This document shows positions 55,358 through 63,284 of a DNA stretch of 64,000 nucleotides, piece after piece. This stretch comes from Flavobacterium crocinum. Its GTDB lineage: Bacteria; Bacteroidota; Bacteroidia; Flavobacteriales; Flavobacteriaceae. Within the stretch, counting starts at the first letter, position 1. Every line of letters begins with the position of its first letter. The notes beneath the pieces are model-generated. The model saw nothing but the letters and a program-made list of their open reading frames with translations. It had not been told where the DNA came from and searched no databases. The translations under genes and the position numbers were made by a program. The DNA lies in the NCBI RefSeq assembly GCF_003122385.1, contig NZ_CP029255.1, forward strand, positions 4,836,001 to 4,900,000, given 5' to 3'.

Positions 55358-56632
55358 TTATAGGCCAGTAGCCATTGTTTTTAAACCTCTTTCTTCGATA
55401 AGATTTTGTCTTACCTGAAGTGAACGATATAATGCTACCGGATTTAAAGCTGCTCCCGAACGAAGACGAGCTTCTGCCACTAATGCACGAACATCTGTAC
55501 GGAAAGCATTTTGAAGGATTTCCTGTGCTTTTACTACGTCATTTTCTTCCTGTGCTTTTTCTAATGCTTTTCTGTCAACAGAAAGTGCTTGTGCATAAGC
55601 AATCATAATCGCTTCAACAGATTGTAATAAATCTTCTAACGGATCTTTGATGTTGTGAGAAGCATCGATCATCCAGCCTAAATCTTTGGCGTGATTCATT
55701 CCTCTTGCATCCATTCCTTCTACCAATTCATTAAAAATCAAGAATAATTGGTATGGTTTTAATGCACCTGCAGTTAAATCATCGTCTCCATATTTTGAAT
55801 CGTTAAAGTGGAAACCTCCTAATTTGTTTTCCATTAACAATAAAGAAACGATCTGCTCGATATTAGCATTTGGTAAGTGGTGACCTAAATCAACCAAAGT
55901 CTGTGCTTTGTCACCTAACTTTTTAACATACGAATAAGACTGCCCCCAATCTGCTACAGTCGTAGAATAAAAGTTAGGCTCAGCACATTTGTATTCTAAA
56001 AATAATTTCCAGTTAGAAGGCAATGCATCGTAGATTTCTTCTAAACTTTCTAATGTATTTTGGTATGCTTTTCTAAAGTTTAATTGTCCCGGAAAATTAG
56101 ATCCGTCTGCCAGCCAAACTGTTAAAGACTCAGAACCTAATTCGATTCCGTGTTTAATTACTTCAATATTGTGAGCAATTGCCTGTTTACGAACTGCTTT
56201 GTTTACGTTTTGTAAAGAACCGTATTTGTAAGTATGTTCAGAACTAGCCTGATCTTGAAATGTATTTGAATTCATTGCATCAAACTTCAAACCATGCTGA
56301 CCTGCTAATGTTTTAATTGCACCATAATTCGTTGGAATATCCCAAGGAATGTGAAGTGAAATCGCTCCAGAAGCATTGTTCAGTTTATGAAGCAATCCTA
56401 CATCTTCAATTTTTTCTTCTAAAGAACGAGGCTCTCCTCCTCCTGCAAAACGTCCAAATCTTGTCCCTCCAGTTCCTAACGCCCAAGATGGAATTGCAAT
56501 TTGGAAATCGATTAATTTTTGAATAATAGCTTCTGTTTCATTTATTTCTGAAGCTGTAAAAACTAATTTATTTTGATGTTTTTTTAATAAATCCTCATTA
56601 TGAGAATCAATATGGTTTGATGAGATTAACAT
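55358..56632 (-). CDS. rhaI: L-rhamnose isomerase, RhaI type
   Basis: This 424-residue metal-dependent isomerase converts L-rhamnose to L-rhamnulose. It is the RhaI form related to the Pseudomonas stutzeri enzyme, not the E. coli RhaA form. It has a TIM barrel with conserved acidic and His metal ligands in LEYKCAEPNFYSTTV, VDLGHHLPNANIEQ and GFHFNDSKYGDDDLTAG. It is cytoplasmic, with no signal. It precedes rhaB, and a 401-base gap with a terminator and a palindrome separates it from the rhaT-rhaEW pair, so it probably has its own promoter. Confidence 0.9.
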   Translation of the reverse strand: MLISSNHIDSHNEDLLKKHQNKLVFTASEINETEAIIQKLIDFQIAIPSWALGTGGTRFGRFAGGGEPRSLEEKIEDVGLLHKLNNASGAISLHIPWDIPTNYGAIKTLAGQHGLKFDAMNSNTFQDQASSEHTYKYGSLQNVNKAVRKQAIAHNIEVIKHGIELGSESLTVWLADGSNFPGQLNFRKAYQNTLESLEEIYDALPSNWKLFLEYKCAEPNFYSTTVADWGQSYSYVKKLGDKAQTLVDLGHHLPNANIEQIVSLLLMENKLGGFHFNDSKYGDDDLTAGALKPYQLFLIFNELVEGMDARGMNHAKDLGWMIDASHNIKDPLEDLLQSVEAIMIAYAQALSVDRKALEKAQEENDVVKAQEILQNAFRTDVRALVAEARLRSGAALNPVALYRSLQVRQNLIEERGLKTMATGL

Positions 56633-56722
56633 AGTTATTTATCTTTTTTATAGAGTTTACAATATATAAATTTTATACGTTTAGTATATTTTTTTAACAC
56701 CTAGATTTTAGACGCTGATGAC

Positions 56723-56826
56723 ACGGATTCGCTATCGCGAAGACGCGGAAAAAAACGGATTTTTTTCATTGTAATGGATTTTTTGAAAATCTGCGCAAAT
56801 CAGCGTTTTCGCGATAGCGAATCCGT
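56723..56826. repeat. Intergenic inverted repeat with ATTCGCTATCGCGAA core
   Basis: 24-base arms (56723-56746 and 56803-56826), with one mismatch, start ACGGATTCGCTATCGCGAA; that core contains its own TTCGCNATCGCGAA-like symmetry. Flanking GACGCTGAT and ATCAGCG pieces add to the pairing. It is unrelated to the TTAACCGCAAAG family. Confidence 0.85.
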
Positions 56827-56943
56827 TTAATCTGCGTTCTACGTGTTTACTATTTTAAACTTATAGATTTTATATAAGCCAAACTCTGGTTTTACTTCAC
56901 TTTTTTGTTAAGTTTTTATTATTAAAGCCAATTGTTATAAGCT

Positions 56944-56979
56944 AAAAAAATCTAACGTCCGAAAGATTCGAACGTTAGA
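56944..56979 (-). terminator. Terminator of the rhaT-rhaEW unit
   Basis: Stem TCTAACGT-CGAA (56951-56963) and TTCG-ACGTTAGA (56967-56979). The single mismatch becomes a G-U pair on the minus-strand RNA, and a run of seven T follows on that strand, so it is oriented to stop rhaEW transcription. Confidence 0.85.
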
Positions 56980-57033
56980 CCACAAAAAACCACTTTTGCT
57001 TAAACAAACTTATATAAAAAACCTAAACAATCT

Positions 57034-59175
57034 TTATCTATAAAAGCCCATTGCAACGCCACCGTCTACGTTTAAGGCGTTTCCTGTAGATTTACCCAGT
57101 AAACCTCCAACAAAAGCATAACAAGCGTTAGCAATATCATCTGGCAATATGATTTCATTTAATAACGTACGTTTTGCATAGTAAGCCGGAAGTTCTTCCA
57201 CTGTAATTCCGTATGCTTTTGCACGACCTTCTGCCCATCCTCCAGACCAAATATTGGAGTCTGAAATTACAGCATCAGGATTTACTGTGTTTACACGAAT
57301 TTTATCTGCTCCAAGTTCTGCAGCCATTAAACGTGTTAAGTGCGCCTGTGCAGCTTTAGCCGAACCATAACCAGGGTTATTTGGACCAGCCACAACGGCG
57401 TTTTTAGAAACGATATTTACGATATCTCCTCCAAAACCTTGTTTGCGCATCACTTCGATTCCAGCTTTAGAAACAATAAATTGTCCTTTCACCAAGATAT
57501 CGTACAATCTATCCCACTCTTCTAAAGTGTGTTCTGCAATAGATTTTGAAATACTGATTCCTGCATTATTTACCACAATGTCAACACCTCCAAAAGCCAA
57601 ACAAGCTTCATCTAATGCTTTTTCTGTACTTACTTCGTCAGTCACATTTAATAAAGTGCTTGAAACTGCATCTTTTCCAAATGTTTTTGTAAACTCAGAT
57701 GTAGCTCCTTGTAAACGTTCTTCGTTGATATCGTTGATTACAACACAAGCACCTTCCTGAGCGAATTTTTTAGCAATAGCTTTACCAATTCCGCCCGCAG
57801 AACCAGTGATCAAAGCCACTCTTCCTGATAATGCTTTTGGTTTTGGCATACGCTGTAATTTAGCTTCTTCTAATAACCAATATTCAATATCAAAAGCTTC
57901 TTGGTGTGGCAATGAAGTATATTCTGAAACTGCTTCAGCACCTTTCATTACGTTTACCGCATTGATATAATATTCAGATGCTAAACGAGCCATTGTTTTA
58001 TCTTTAGCAAAAGTGAACATACCAACTCCCGGATATAAAATTACCACTGGGTTTGGATCACGCATTGCCGGTGAATTTGATTTTTTACATGCATTGTAAT
58101 AGTCTTTATACATTGCACGGTATGCTTCGAATGCAGGAGTTAATTTTGCTTTAACTGCGGCAACATCTGACAAATCTTCGTTTGGATCTAATTCTAAAAC
58201 CAATGGACTGATTTTAGTTCTCAAGAAGTGATCCGGACAAGAAGTCCCTAATGGAGCTAATTTCGCTAAATCATTAGAATTAATAAATTCTAAAACTCTA
58301 GTATCATCTGTATAATGACCAATCATTTGACGCTCTGATGAACAGAAGCCTCTTAAAATTGGAGCTACTTTTGCTGCTTTCAATTTGCGGTCTGCTTCTG
58401 GAAGGCTGTCAATTTTCTTTCCTCCAAAAACCGGACGTTTTTTACCGTAGTTATTTTCTAAATATTCAGCACATTTCTCGATTACTTCCAGCGTATTGAT
58501 ATAACTTTCGTATGCAGTATCTCCCCAAGTAAATAAACCGTGAGAACCTAACATAATACCACGTAATTGTTTACCGTTCTTAGCTGCTTCTTCTAAACAA
58601 GCTCTTAACTGAAGACCAAGATCGAAGCCTGGACGTTGCCAGCCTACCCAACCGATTTCTCCGTTGAATAATTCTTCTGTAATCTTCTTTCCATCTTTAG
58701 CAGCCGCAATTGCAATTGCTGCATCCGGATGTAAGTGATCAATATGTTTGAATGGAAGAAAACCATGTAAAGGTGTATCGATAGAAGGCGCTTTTGACGC
58801 TAAATCGAAAATACAGTGGTTGAATAATTCTACCATTTCATCTTCAAACTCAATTCCTCTGTAAACATTTTCAAGATTACGAAGTCTATCCAAATACAAA
58901 GCTGCACAACCCGATTTTGTTAAAGTTCCAATATCACCTCCAGAACCTTTAATCCACATTACTTCAGAAGATTCACCTGTTAAAGGATCTTTGTCTGTAA
59001 TCTTTACAGAAGTATTTCCTCCTCCGTAATTCGTCAGTCTTAAATCAGCTCCTAATAAATTAGAACGATAAATAAAAAGCGCCACTTCATCACCCGCTAG
59101 TGCTGCAGCTTTTGCATCATCCCAAAGGTAGCTTACATGCTTAAAATTTGTATTAATTGTTTTTGTATTCGACAT
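57034..59175 (-). CDS. rhaEW: Bifunctional L-rhamnulose-1-phosphate aldolase / L-lactaldehyde dehydrogenase
   Basis: This 713-residue fusion enzyme corresponds to RhaEW of Bacillus subtilis (YuxG). The N-terminal part (about 20-400) is a class II aldolase of the AraD/FucA fold, with metal-ligand histidines in HGFLPFKHIDHLHPDA and GSHGLFTWG. It splits L-rhamnulose-1-phosphate to dihydroxyacetone phosphate and L-lactaldehyde. The C-terminal part (about 430-713) is a short-chain dehydrogenase, with VALITGSAGGIGKAIA for NAD binding and YGSAK as the catalytic Tyr-Lys pair. It oxidises lactaldehyde to lactate. The gene follows rhaT after 26 bases and ends at a clear terminator. Confidence 0.9.
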   Translation of the reverse strand: MSNTKTINTNFKHVSYLWDDAKAAALAGDEVALFIYRSNLLGADLRLTNYGGGNTSVKITDKDPLTGESSEVMWIKGSGGDIGTLTKSGCAALYLDRLRNLENVYRGIEFEDEMVELFNHCIFDLASKAPSIDTPLHGFLPFKHIDHLHPDAAIAIAAAKDGKKITEELFNGEIGWVGWQRPGFDLGLQLRACLEEAAKNGKQLRGIMLGSHGLFTWGDTAYESYINTLEVIEKCAEYLENNYGKKRPVFGGKKIDSLPEADRKLKAAKVAPILRGFCSSERQMIGHYTDDTRVLEFINSNDLAKLAPLGTSCPDHFLRTKISPLVLELDPNEDLSDVAAVKAKLTPAFEAYRAMYKDYYNACKKSNSPAMRDPNPVVILYPGVGMFTFAKDKTMARLASEYYINAVNVMKGAEAVSEYTSLPHQEAFDIEYWLLEEAKLQRMPKPKALSGRVALITGSAGGIGKAIAKKFAQEGACVVINDINEERLQGATSEFTKTFGKDAVSSTLLNVTDEVSTEKALDEACLAFGGVDIVVNNAGISISKSIAEHTLEEWDRLYDILVKGQFIVSKAGIEVMRKQGFGGDIVNIVSKNAVVAGPNNPGYGSAKAAQAHLTRLMAAELGADKIRVNTVNPDAVISDSNIWSGGWAEGRAKAYGITVEELPAYYAKRTLLNEIILPDDIANACYAFVGGLLGKSTGNALNVDGGVAMGFYR

Positions 59176-59201
59176 ATACTTATATTATTTTCTTGTATTA
59201 T

Positions 59202-60251
59202 TTATAATGAGTTACCAATTCCTACCAAAACGATCGCCAGCATAATAAGCCCGATCCCCCAGAAAAAAGTTCTTATTGTTTTTTTAGAAACTCCTTTCCA
59301 TTCTTTCAAATAAAAACCCCAAAAGTTTGCTGTTAAAATGATGGTTGCCATGTGCAGAATCCACGAACTGGCACCATTTCCAAGTTTGCTCTCTCCCATT
59401 CCGTAAAAGAAAAACTGTAAAAACCACATTGTTCCGGCAAGAGCAGAATACATAACGTTTTTAGTTATTGGAGTAGATTTGTCTGTATAATTTTTAATTG
59501 TTTTATTTTTAAAATTCAAATAAAGACACCAAATAAAGTTAGTAGTTAAACCTCCCCATAACAAAACAACATAAGTCACATTGTTTTGAAATAACGGATT
59601 AGAACCTGTTATTACAGCTTGCTCTGCCATTGATTTTCCAGCTTCGATTCCGTAATTAAAGAATGAACTCAAAATTCCTGAAATCACAGCTACAATCAAA
59701 CCTTTTACTAAGTTGAAATCTTTATCCTTATCCTCATGACCTGTTGCAAAATCCTTTTCTTTCAACATTCCTGCTTTTCCGGAAATAGCAATACCTATAA
59801 GATATACCACAACTCCCAACAAAACCAGCTGACCTCCAGAATTGGAAAGCATATGTGTAAATGAAATTTTACCTTCTGTTGGAACGATATCGTAATAAAT
59901 TGAAGGAACTAAAGCTCCGAATGCAGAACAGAACCCTAATGTAATTGAGTTTCCTAAAGACATTCCTAAATAGCGAACGCCTAAACCATAAGTTAAACCA
60001 CCTATTCCCCAGATTAATCCCATTAAAAAAGTAAAGTATTTTATTGATGGAGAAGCAGCTGCGATAATGTCGATAAAATTTGGAATTGTCAAGTAGGCTG
60101 CAAGCGGTGGAACAATCAGCCAGGAGAAAAATCCTCCTACCAGCCAATAGCTTTCCCAAGCCCAGTCTTTTACTTTCTTAAAAGGCATATAAAAACTACC
60201 TGAAGAAAATCCTCCGATAGAATGAAAAATGATTCCTAATAATGATTCCAT
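59202..60251 (-). CDS. rhaT: L-rhamnose/proton symporter RhaT
   Basis: This 349-residue inner-membrane transporter of the RhaT family has about ten hydrophobic helices. Typical segments are the N-terminal GIIFHSIGGFSSGSFYMPFK and WGIGGLTYGLGVRYLGMSLG, and it lacks a cleaved signal. It would import L-rhamnose with protons. It is the first gene of the minus-strand rhamnose genes and is divergent from the GntR regulator, which probably controls the shared intergenic region. Confidence 0.92.
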   Translation of the reverse strand: MESLLGIIFHSIGGFSSGSFYMPFKKVKDWAWESYWLVGGFFSWLIVPPLAAYLTIPNFIDIIAAASPSIKYFTFLMGLIWGIGGLTYGLGVRYLGMSLGNSITLGFCSAFGALVPSIYYDIVPTEGKISFTHMLSNSGGQLVLLGVVVYLIGIAISGKAGMLKEKDFATGHEDKDKDFNLVKGLIVAVISGILSSFFNYGIEAGKSMAEQAVITGSNPLFQNNVTYVVLLWGGLTTNFIWCLYLNFKNKTIKNYTDKSTPITKNVMYSALAGTMWFLQFFFYGMGESKLGNGASSWILHMATIILTANFWGFYLKEWKGVSKKTIRTFFWGIGLIMLAIVLVGIGNSL

Positions 60252-60620
60252 ATAATGTTTTTGGTTTAAGGTTCGGTTTGTTAGTAATTTGGTTTTGTAA
60301 AATAATAGAATGTAAAAAACAAAACTGTCCTGTACTATCCTTTATGTTTTCTGGATTTTTTGTTAAAAAGCGAGGATTATTAGAAATAACAGCCTGTAAT
60401 TATTGGAGAAATAAATTTAAAATGGCTACTTTAGCAATCGATTTCGTAATTGTTGAATCCGCATTTTGAGGAAATTTCAATAAATATAAAAAAAGTATTA
60501 CAAGCCAAATTGAAAATCTCTTTTTTTTATGAAAAAACATTTACCTTAAAGAGTTTTTCTTATAAAAGTTATAATTAAAAAATCGTTTCGTTGAAATACG
60601 AGACAAGTTTCCCAGACACC
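60252..60620. promoter_or_regulatory. Divergent rhaT/GntR control region
   Basis: 369 bases between rhaT and the regulator gene. Likely to hold both promoters and the operator. A phased element TGTCC-TGTAC-TATCC (60326-60340), about 75 bases before rhaT, is a candidate operator half-site cluster. No exact TTG-N-TAnnTTTG match was found on either strand. No small gene is apparent. Confidence 0.5.
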
Positions 60621-61661
60621 ATGATTAAACTTATTAAAATAGACGAAGATTCACGAGTTCCGAAATACAAACAGATTGTTGACTCGATTCTTCAGAACAT
60701 CGCCAACGGAAATTTAAAAATCAATCAAAAAATTCCTTCTATCAACAGTTTTAGTGAAGAATTTTATATGTCTCGTGATACTGTGGAGAAAGCATATAAT
60801 ATATTAAAGGAAAGAAAAATTATTTCTTCCATTAGAGGAAAAGGCTACTATATCACAAGAACCAAACTGGAGTCTAAAGTAAATATTTTGTTTTTGACCA
60901 ATAAGCTGAGTTCTTATAAAATGAAAACCTACAGCTCTTTTATTGATACTTTGGGAGCAAATGCACATGTGGATCTTCAGATTTATCATTGCGATGAAAC
61001 CTTGTTTCTAAACATTCTGGATAAATTTGATGGTGCATACGATTATTATGTAATTACTACACACTTTAAAACAGACGAATTAAAACACTTAAGTTTTACA
61101 GATGAAGTTGTAAATGCCATAAAAAAAATTCCGCAAGAAAAACTAGTTGTTTTAGACAATATTAAGTTAGGTACCGGAGATGATGTTATCAAAATTTATC
61201 AGGATTTTGAAAACGATATTTATAACGCCTTAAAAGAAGGTCTTCCTAAAATTACAAAATACAAGCGATTAATTTTGGTTTATCCGGACAAAGCAGTTTA
61301 TCCTTATCCGAGACGAATCTTGCATGGATTTAGAAAATTCTGTGTCGAACACGAAATCAATTTTGAGATTTTAAGTGAGGTTTATGACGATATGATTCTT
61401 AAAAAAGGTGATTTGTTTATTACAATCGAAGAATCTGATTTGGTAAATTTAATGAAACAGATTCGTGATGAAGAATTTATTCTGGGGAAAGAAATTGGCG
61501 TGATCTCTTATAACGATACTCCCCTAAAAGAATTATTAGGTATTACTGTAATGTCAACCGATTTTAATATTATGGGAGAAACCGCAGCCCGAATGATTTT
61601 AAACAAAGAAAAAGGACAAGTAAAGGTACCGTTTAATTTTATTGATAGAAATTCTATTTAA
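60621..61661 (+). CDS. GntR family transcriptional regulator, probably of rhamnose genes
   Basis: This 346-residue regulator has an N-terminal winged helix of the GntR type (about 8-78: KYKQIVDSILQNIANG, MSRDTVEKAYNILKERKIIS, RGKGYYI). A C-terminal domain like periplasmic sugar-binding proteins (about 85-340) should bind a sugar or sugar phosphate. I start at the ATG at 60621 (MIKLIKIDED). The frame also has a TTG ten codons earlier, but the wing domain fits this start. It is divergent from rhaT, so rhamnose or a pathway intermediate is the likely effector. This is inferred from position. Confidence 0.85.
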   Translation: MIKLIKIDEDSRVPKYKQIVDSILQNIANGNLKINQKIPSINSFSEEFYMSRDTVEKAYNILKERKIISSIRGKGYYITRTKLESKVNILFLTNKLSSYKMKTYSSFIDTLGANAHVDLQIYHCDETLFLNILDKFDGAYDYYVITTHFKTDELKHLSFTDEVVNAIKKIPQEKLVVLDNIKLGTGDDVIKIYQDFENDIYNALKEGLPKITKYKRLILVYPDKAVYPYPRRILHGFRKFCVEHEINFEILSEVYDDMILKKGDLFITIEESDLVNLMKQIRDEEFILGKEIGVISYNDTPLKELLGITVMSTDFNIMGETAARMILNKEKGQVKVPFNFIDRNSI

Positions 61662-61734
61662 AGATACAAAGTTGCAGAGAAGCAAAGTAACATAGGTTTC
61701 TTCTCTTTTCTTAAACTTTACGTATTTTAAAGTA

Positions 61735-61769
61735 TAAAAAAACCTCGTCAATTGACGAGGTTTTTAGTT
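61735..61769. terminator. Bidirectional terminator
   Basis: Perfect palindrome AACCTCGTCAATTGACGAGGTT (61741-61762) with A and T runs on either side, between the convergent GntR and histone H1-like genes. Confidence 0.92.
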
Positions 61770-61772
61770 GTA

Positions 61773-61949
61773 TTATTTTTTTGATTCTTCGATAGAAACT
61801 TTTCTGAACTCTTTTAAAAGTTTTTCGATTTCTAAAGTAGCTTTACGTGCTCTTGGACCTGCAGCTTTAATACCTTTTTCAGTTAAAGATTCAGCTTCTG
61901 CTTTAAATGTGTCAATTTCGGCGTTGATTTTTACTAATAAATCTTTCAT
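61773..61949 (-). CDS. Histone H1-like (Hc1 family) small DNA-associated protein
   Basis: A 58-residue gene on the minus strand, starting MKDLLVKINAEIDTF and ending EFRKVSIEESKK. It is rich in Lys, Glu and Ala, with AAGPRARKATLEIEKLL in the middle. This matches the short histone H1-like proteins found across Bacteroidota (Hc1 family), thought to bind or compact DNA. It should form one long helical hairpin and has no signal. A near-perfect promoter lies upstream and a strong terminator downstream, so it is an independent, probably well expressed gene. Confidence 0.85.
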   Translation of the reverse strand: MKDLLVKINAEIDTFKAEAESLTEKGIKAAGPRARKATLEIEKLLKEFRKVSIEESKK

Positions 61950-62257
61950 GCTTATATATTGTTAAATTAAGCCACAAAAATAAAAGTTTGTGTGATAGTT
62001 ACAACAAAATTGCTGTTAAATTTAATGCAGTTTTTCACTCATTTTCTTTACAATAAATTGACCCTTTATTTTTTGCAATCTTTAGCAAACACAAATATTT
62101 ATAAATCAAACACTTATTCAAAGAACTCCTTTTAACAATTCGTTTTCAGGCTTTATACAAAGTATCTTAAACCCTAAGAATAATAATAAAACATTGCACC
62201 TAAACACTCCCTTTTCTTACAATTTTATTAAGAAAAAAAGCCTTAGACAGTACAAAA
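61950..62257. other. Gap between histone-like gene and GH28 relic
   Basis: 308 bases. The first part holds the histone-like gene promoter; the remainder is AT-rich with no recognisable gene, repeat or strong hairpin. Confidence 0.5.
61975..62004 (-). promoter_or_regulatory. Promoter of the histone H1-like gene
   Basis: Minus strand: TTG (62004-62002), a 19-base spacer, and TATTTTTG (61982-61975), an exact match to the flavobacterial sigma pattern with ideal spacing. The expected leader is about 20 bases. Confidence 0.75.
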
Positions 62258-62726
62258 TTACTCCACTAACACCTTATTGATATAGACATTTTCAAAAGTA
62301 ATGTCCTTAATAAGACCTTTATCAATCTTCATTTTTAAAGATTCTATGTTTAAATTTTCAAATTTAAAATTACTCAAACCCGCATTGGAATCTTTCTTAA
62401 CTCCAAAAAAAGGAGTGCATTTTAAACTTATATTTTTGGAAATAAAGTACCAGTTAAAAAAGCACCTTTCGGAATTATTATCACACCTCCTCCGTTTGCT
62501 GCTGCCCGGTCATTACACCTTGTATCATTTTTGGTTTGAAATAATGTACTATCATTTACAACTCCAAAATCAGTTATAATGTATTTTTTTCAGATCATTT
62601 AGCTATAACTTTCGGTGATTTCTAAAATTAGTGACAATAGTTTCATCGGGAAAGACATTTTTTTTCCTGAGAGTAAGAGAAATTCAAAGTACCAATAATA
62701 ACTAAAATTATAAGAGTCTTTTTCAT
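62258..62726 (-). pseudogene. Decayed GH28 polygalacturonase-like gene
   Basis: Reading the minus strand from 62726 gives a good signal peptide (MKKTLIILVIIGTLNFSYSQ), then a frame break after a run of A and an early stop. Further on, another frame gives KYIITDFGVVNDSTLFQT and AAANGGGVIIIPKGAFLTGT, the N-terminal signature of GH28 pectinases. After one more shift, the rest reads NFKFENLNIESLKMKIDKG and IKDITFENVYINKVLVE to a stop at 62258, like the GH28 C-terminus. Only about 150 codons remain of an enzyme usually over 400 residues, so the catalytic middle is deleted. It lies near rhamnose genes, where a pectin-active enzyme would once have made sense. Confidence 0.8.
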
Positions 62727-62782
62727 TATTTCTAATTATTTTTCAGAACAATTTAAGGTAATTAATTGTTCCGAAACAACTT

Positions 62783-62820
62783 AAAAAAAATGCAGGATAA
62801 GGAATAATCCTTACCCTGCA
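62783..62820 (-). terminator. Terminator after the 129-residue unknown gene
   Basis: 13-bp stem TGCAGGATAAGGA (62791-62803) and TCCTTACCCTGCA (62808-62820). The one mismatch is a G-U pair on the minus-strand RNA, and eight T follow on that strand. Confidence 0.88.
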
Positions 62821-62875
62821 ATTCATGTACATTATCAATCAAAATAGATGTACAGAAAATATAAAGAATAAATTA

Positions 62876-63265
62876 TTACATTAAATAGTACATAGCTTTG
62901 TAATACTCAGGAAATTTTGTTTCCATAAAATTTAACTGCTGTAAAGACATACTGTCATTTCTAAAATCTAATTTCTTTTTAAAGAATGTTTTTATTTCTT
63001 TAAAAATTTCTTGTCTTGTTTTACACTCATCAAACAAGATCAGATTATTCATTATATCTAAAAAGGATAAGCTGGTATAAAACTGTTTATCAAATAAACA
63101 AACCAAAACATTTGAACTTCTATTTTCCTGTAGAAATCCCAGTAATTCCTGTTTATCATAAACTACATACACTATGCGGTCGTATTCTTTTGTTTTATCT
63201 TCACTATGATCAAAAAAAGATTTTTCAAAAAAATCAAAATCTGCTTTTAACCTCCTTTTAAACAT
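62876..63265 (-). CDS. Hypothetical 129-residue cytoplasmic protein
   Basis: Not recognised. I start it at the ATG at 63265 (MFKRRLKADFDFFEK), preceded by AAAGGA twelve bases upstream. An open frame extends to 63352, but that part overlaps the collagen-like gene and reads like its repeats in another frame. The protein is rich in Phe, Lys, Asp and Glu, with alternating strands and helices: YDRIVYVVYD, SNVLVCLFDK, NNLILFDECK. This recalls the core of receiver-like alpha/beta folds, but no phosphoacceptor pattern is clear. There is no signal peptide. It has a strong terminator of its own and begins 19 bases after the collagen-like stop, so the two are probably cotranscribed. Confidence 0.65.
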   Translation of the reverse strand: MFKRRLKADFDFFEKSFFDHSEDKTKEYDRIVYVVYDKQELLGFLQENRSSNVLVCLFDKQFYTSLSFLDIMNNLILFDECKTRQEIFKEIKTFFKKKLDFRNDSMSLQQLNFMETKFPEYYKAMYYLM

Positions 63266-63284
63266 TTTTAAAAAGATTCCTTTA

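Larger units (their letters stand above)
56633..57033. other. Gap between rhaEW and rhaI
   Basis: 401 bases holding the rhaEW terminator (56944-56979) and the large inverted repeat (56723-56826). The remaining AT-rich stretch before rhaI includes TATAC-gttta-GTATA (inverted, around 56680) but no full promoter match. Confidence 0.5.

Noticed and set aside
62301..62579. Plus-strand open frame of 92 codons
   Set aside because: It lies antisense to the GH28 relic, has no domain or start context, and is explained by the remnant on the other strand.
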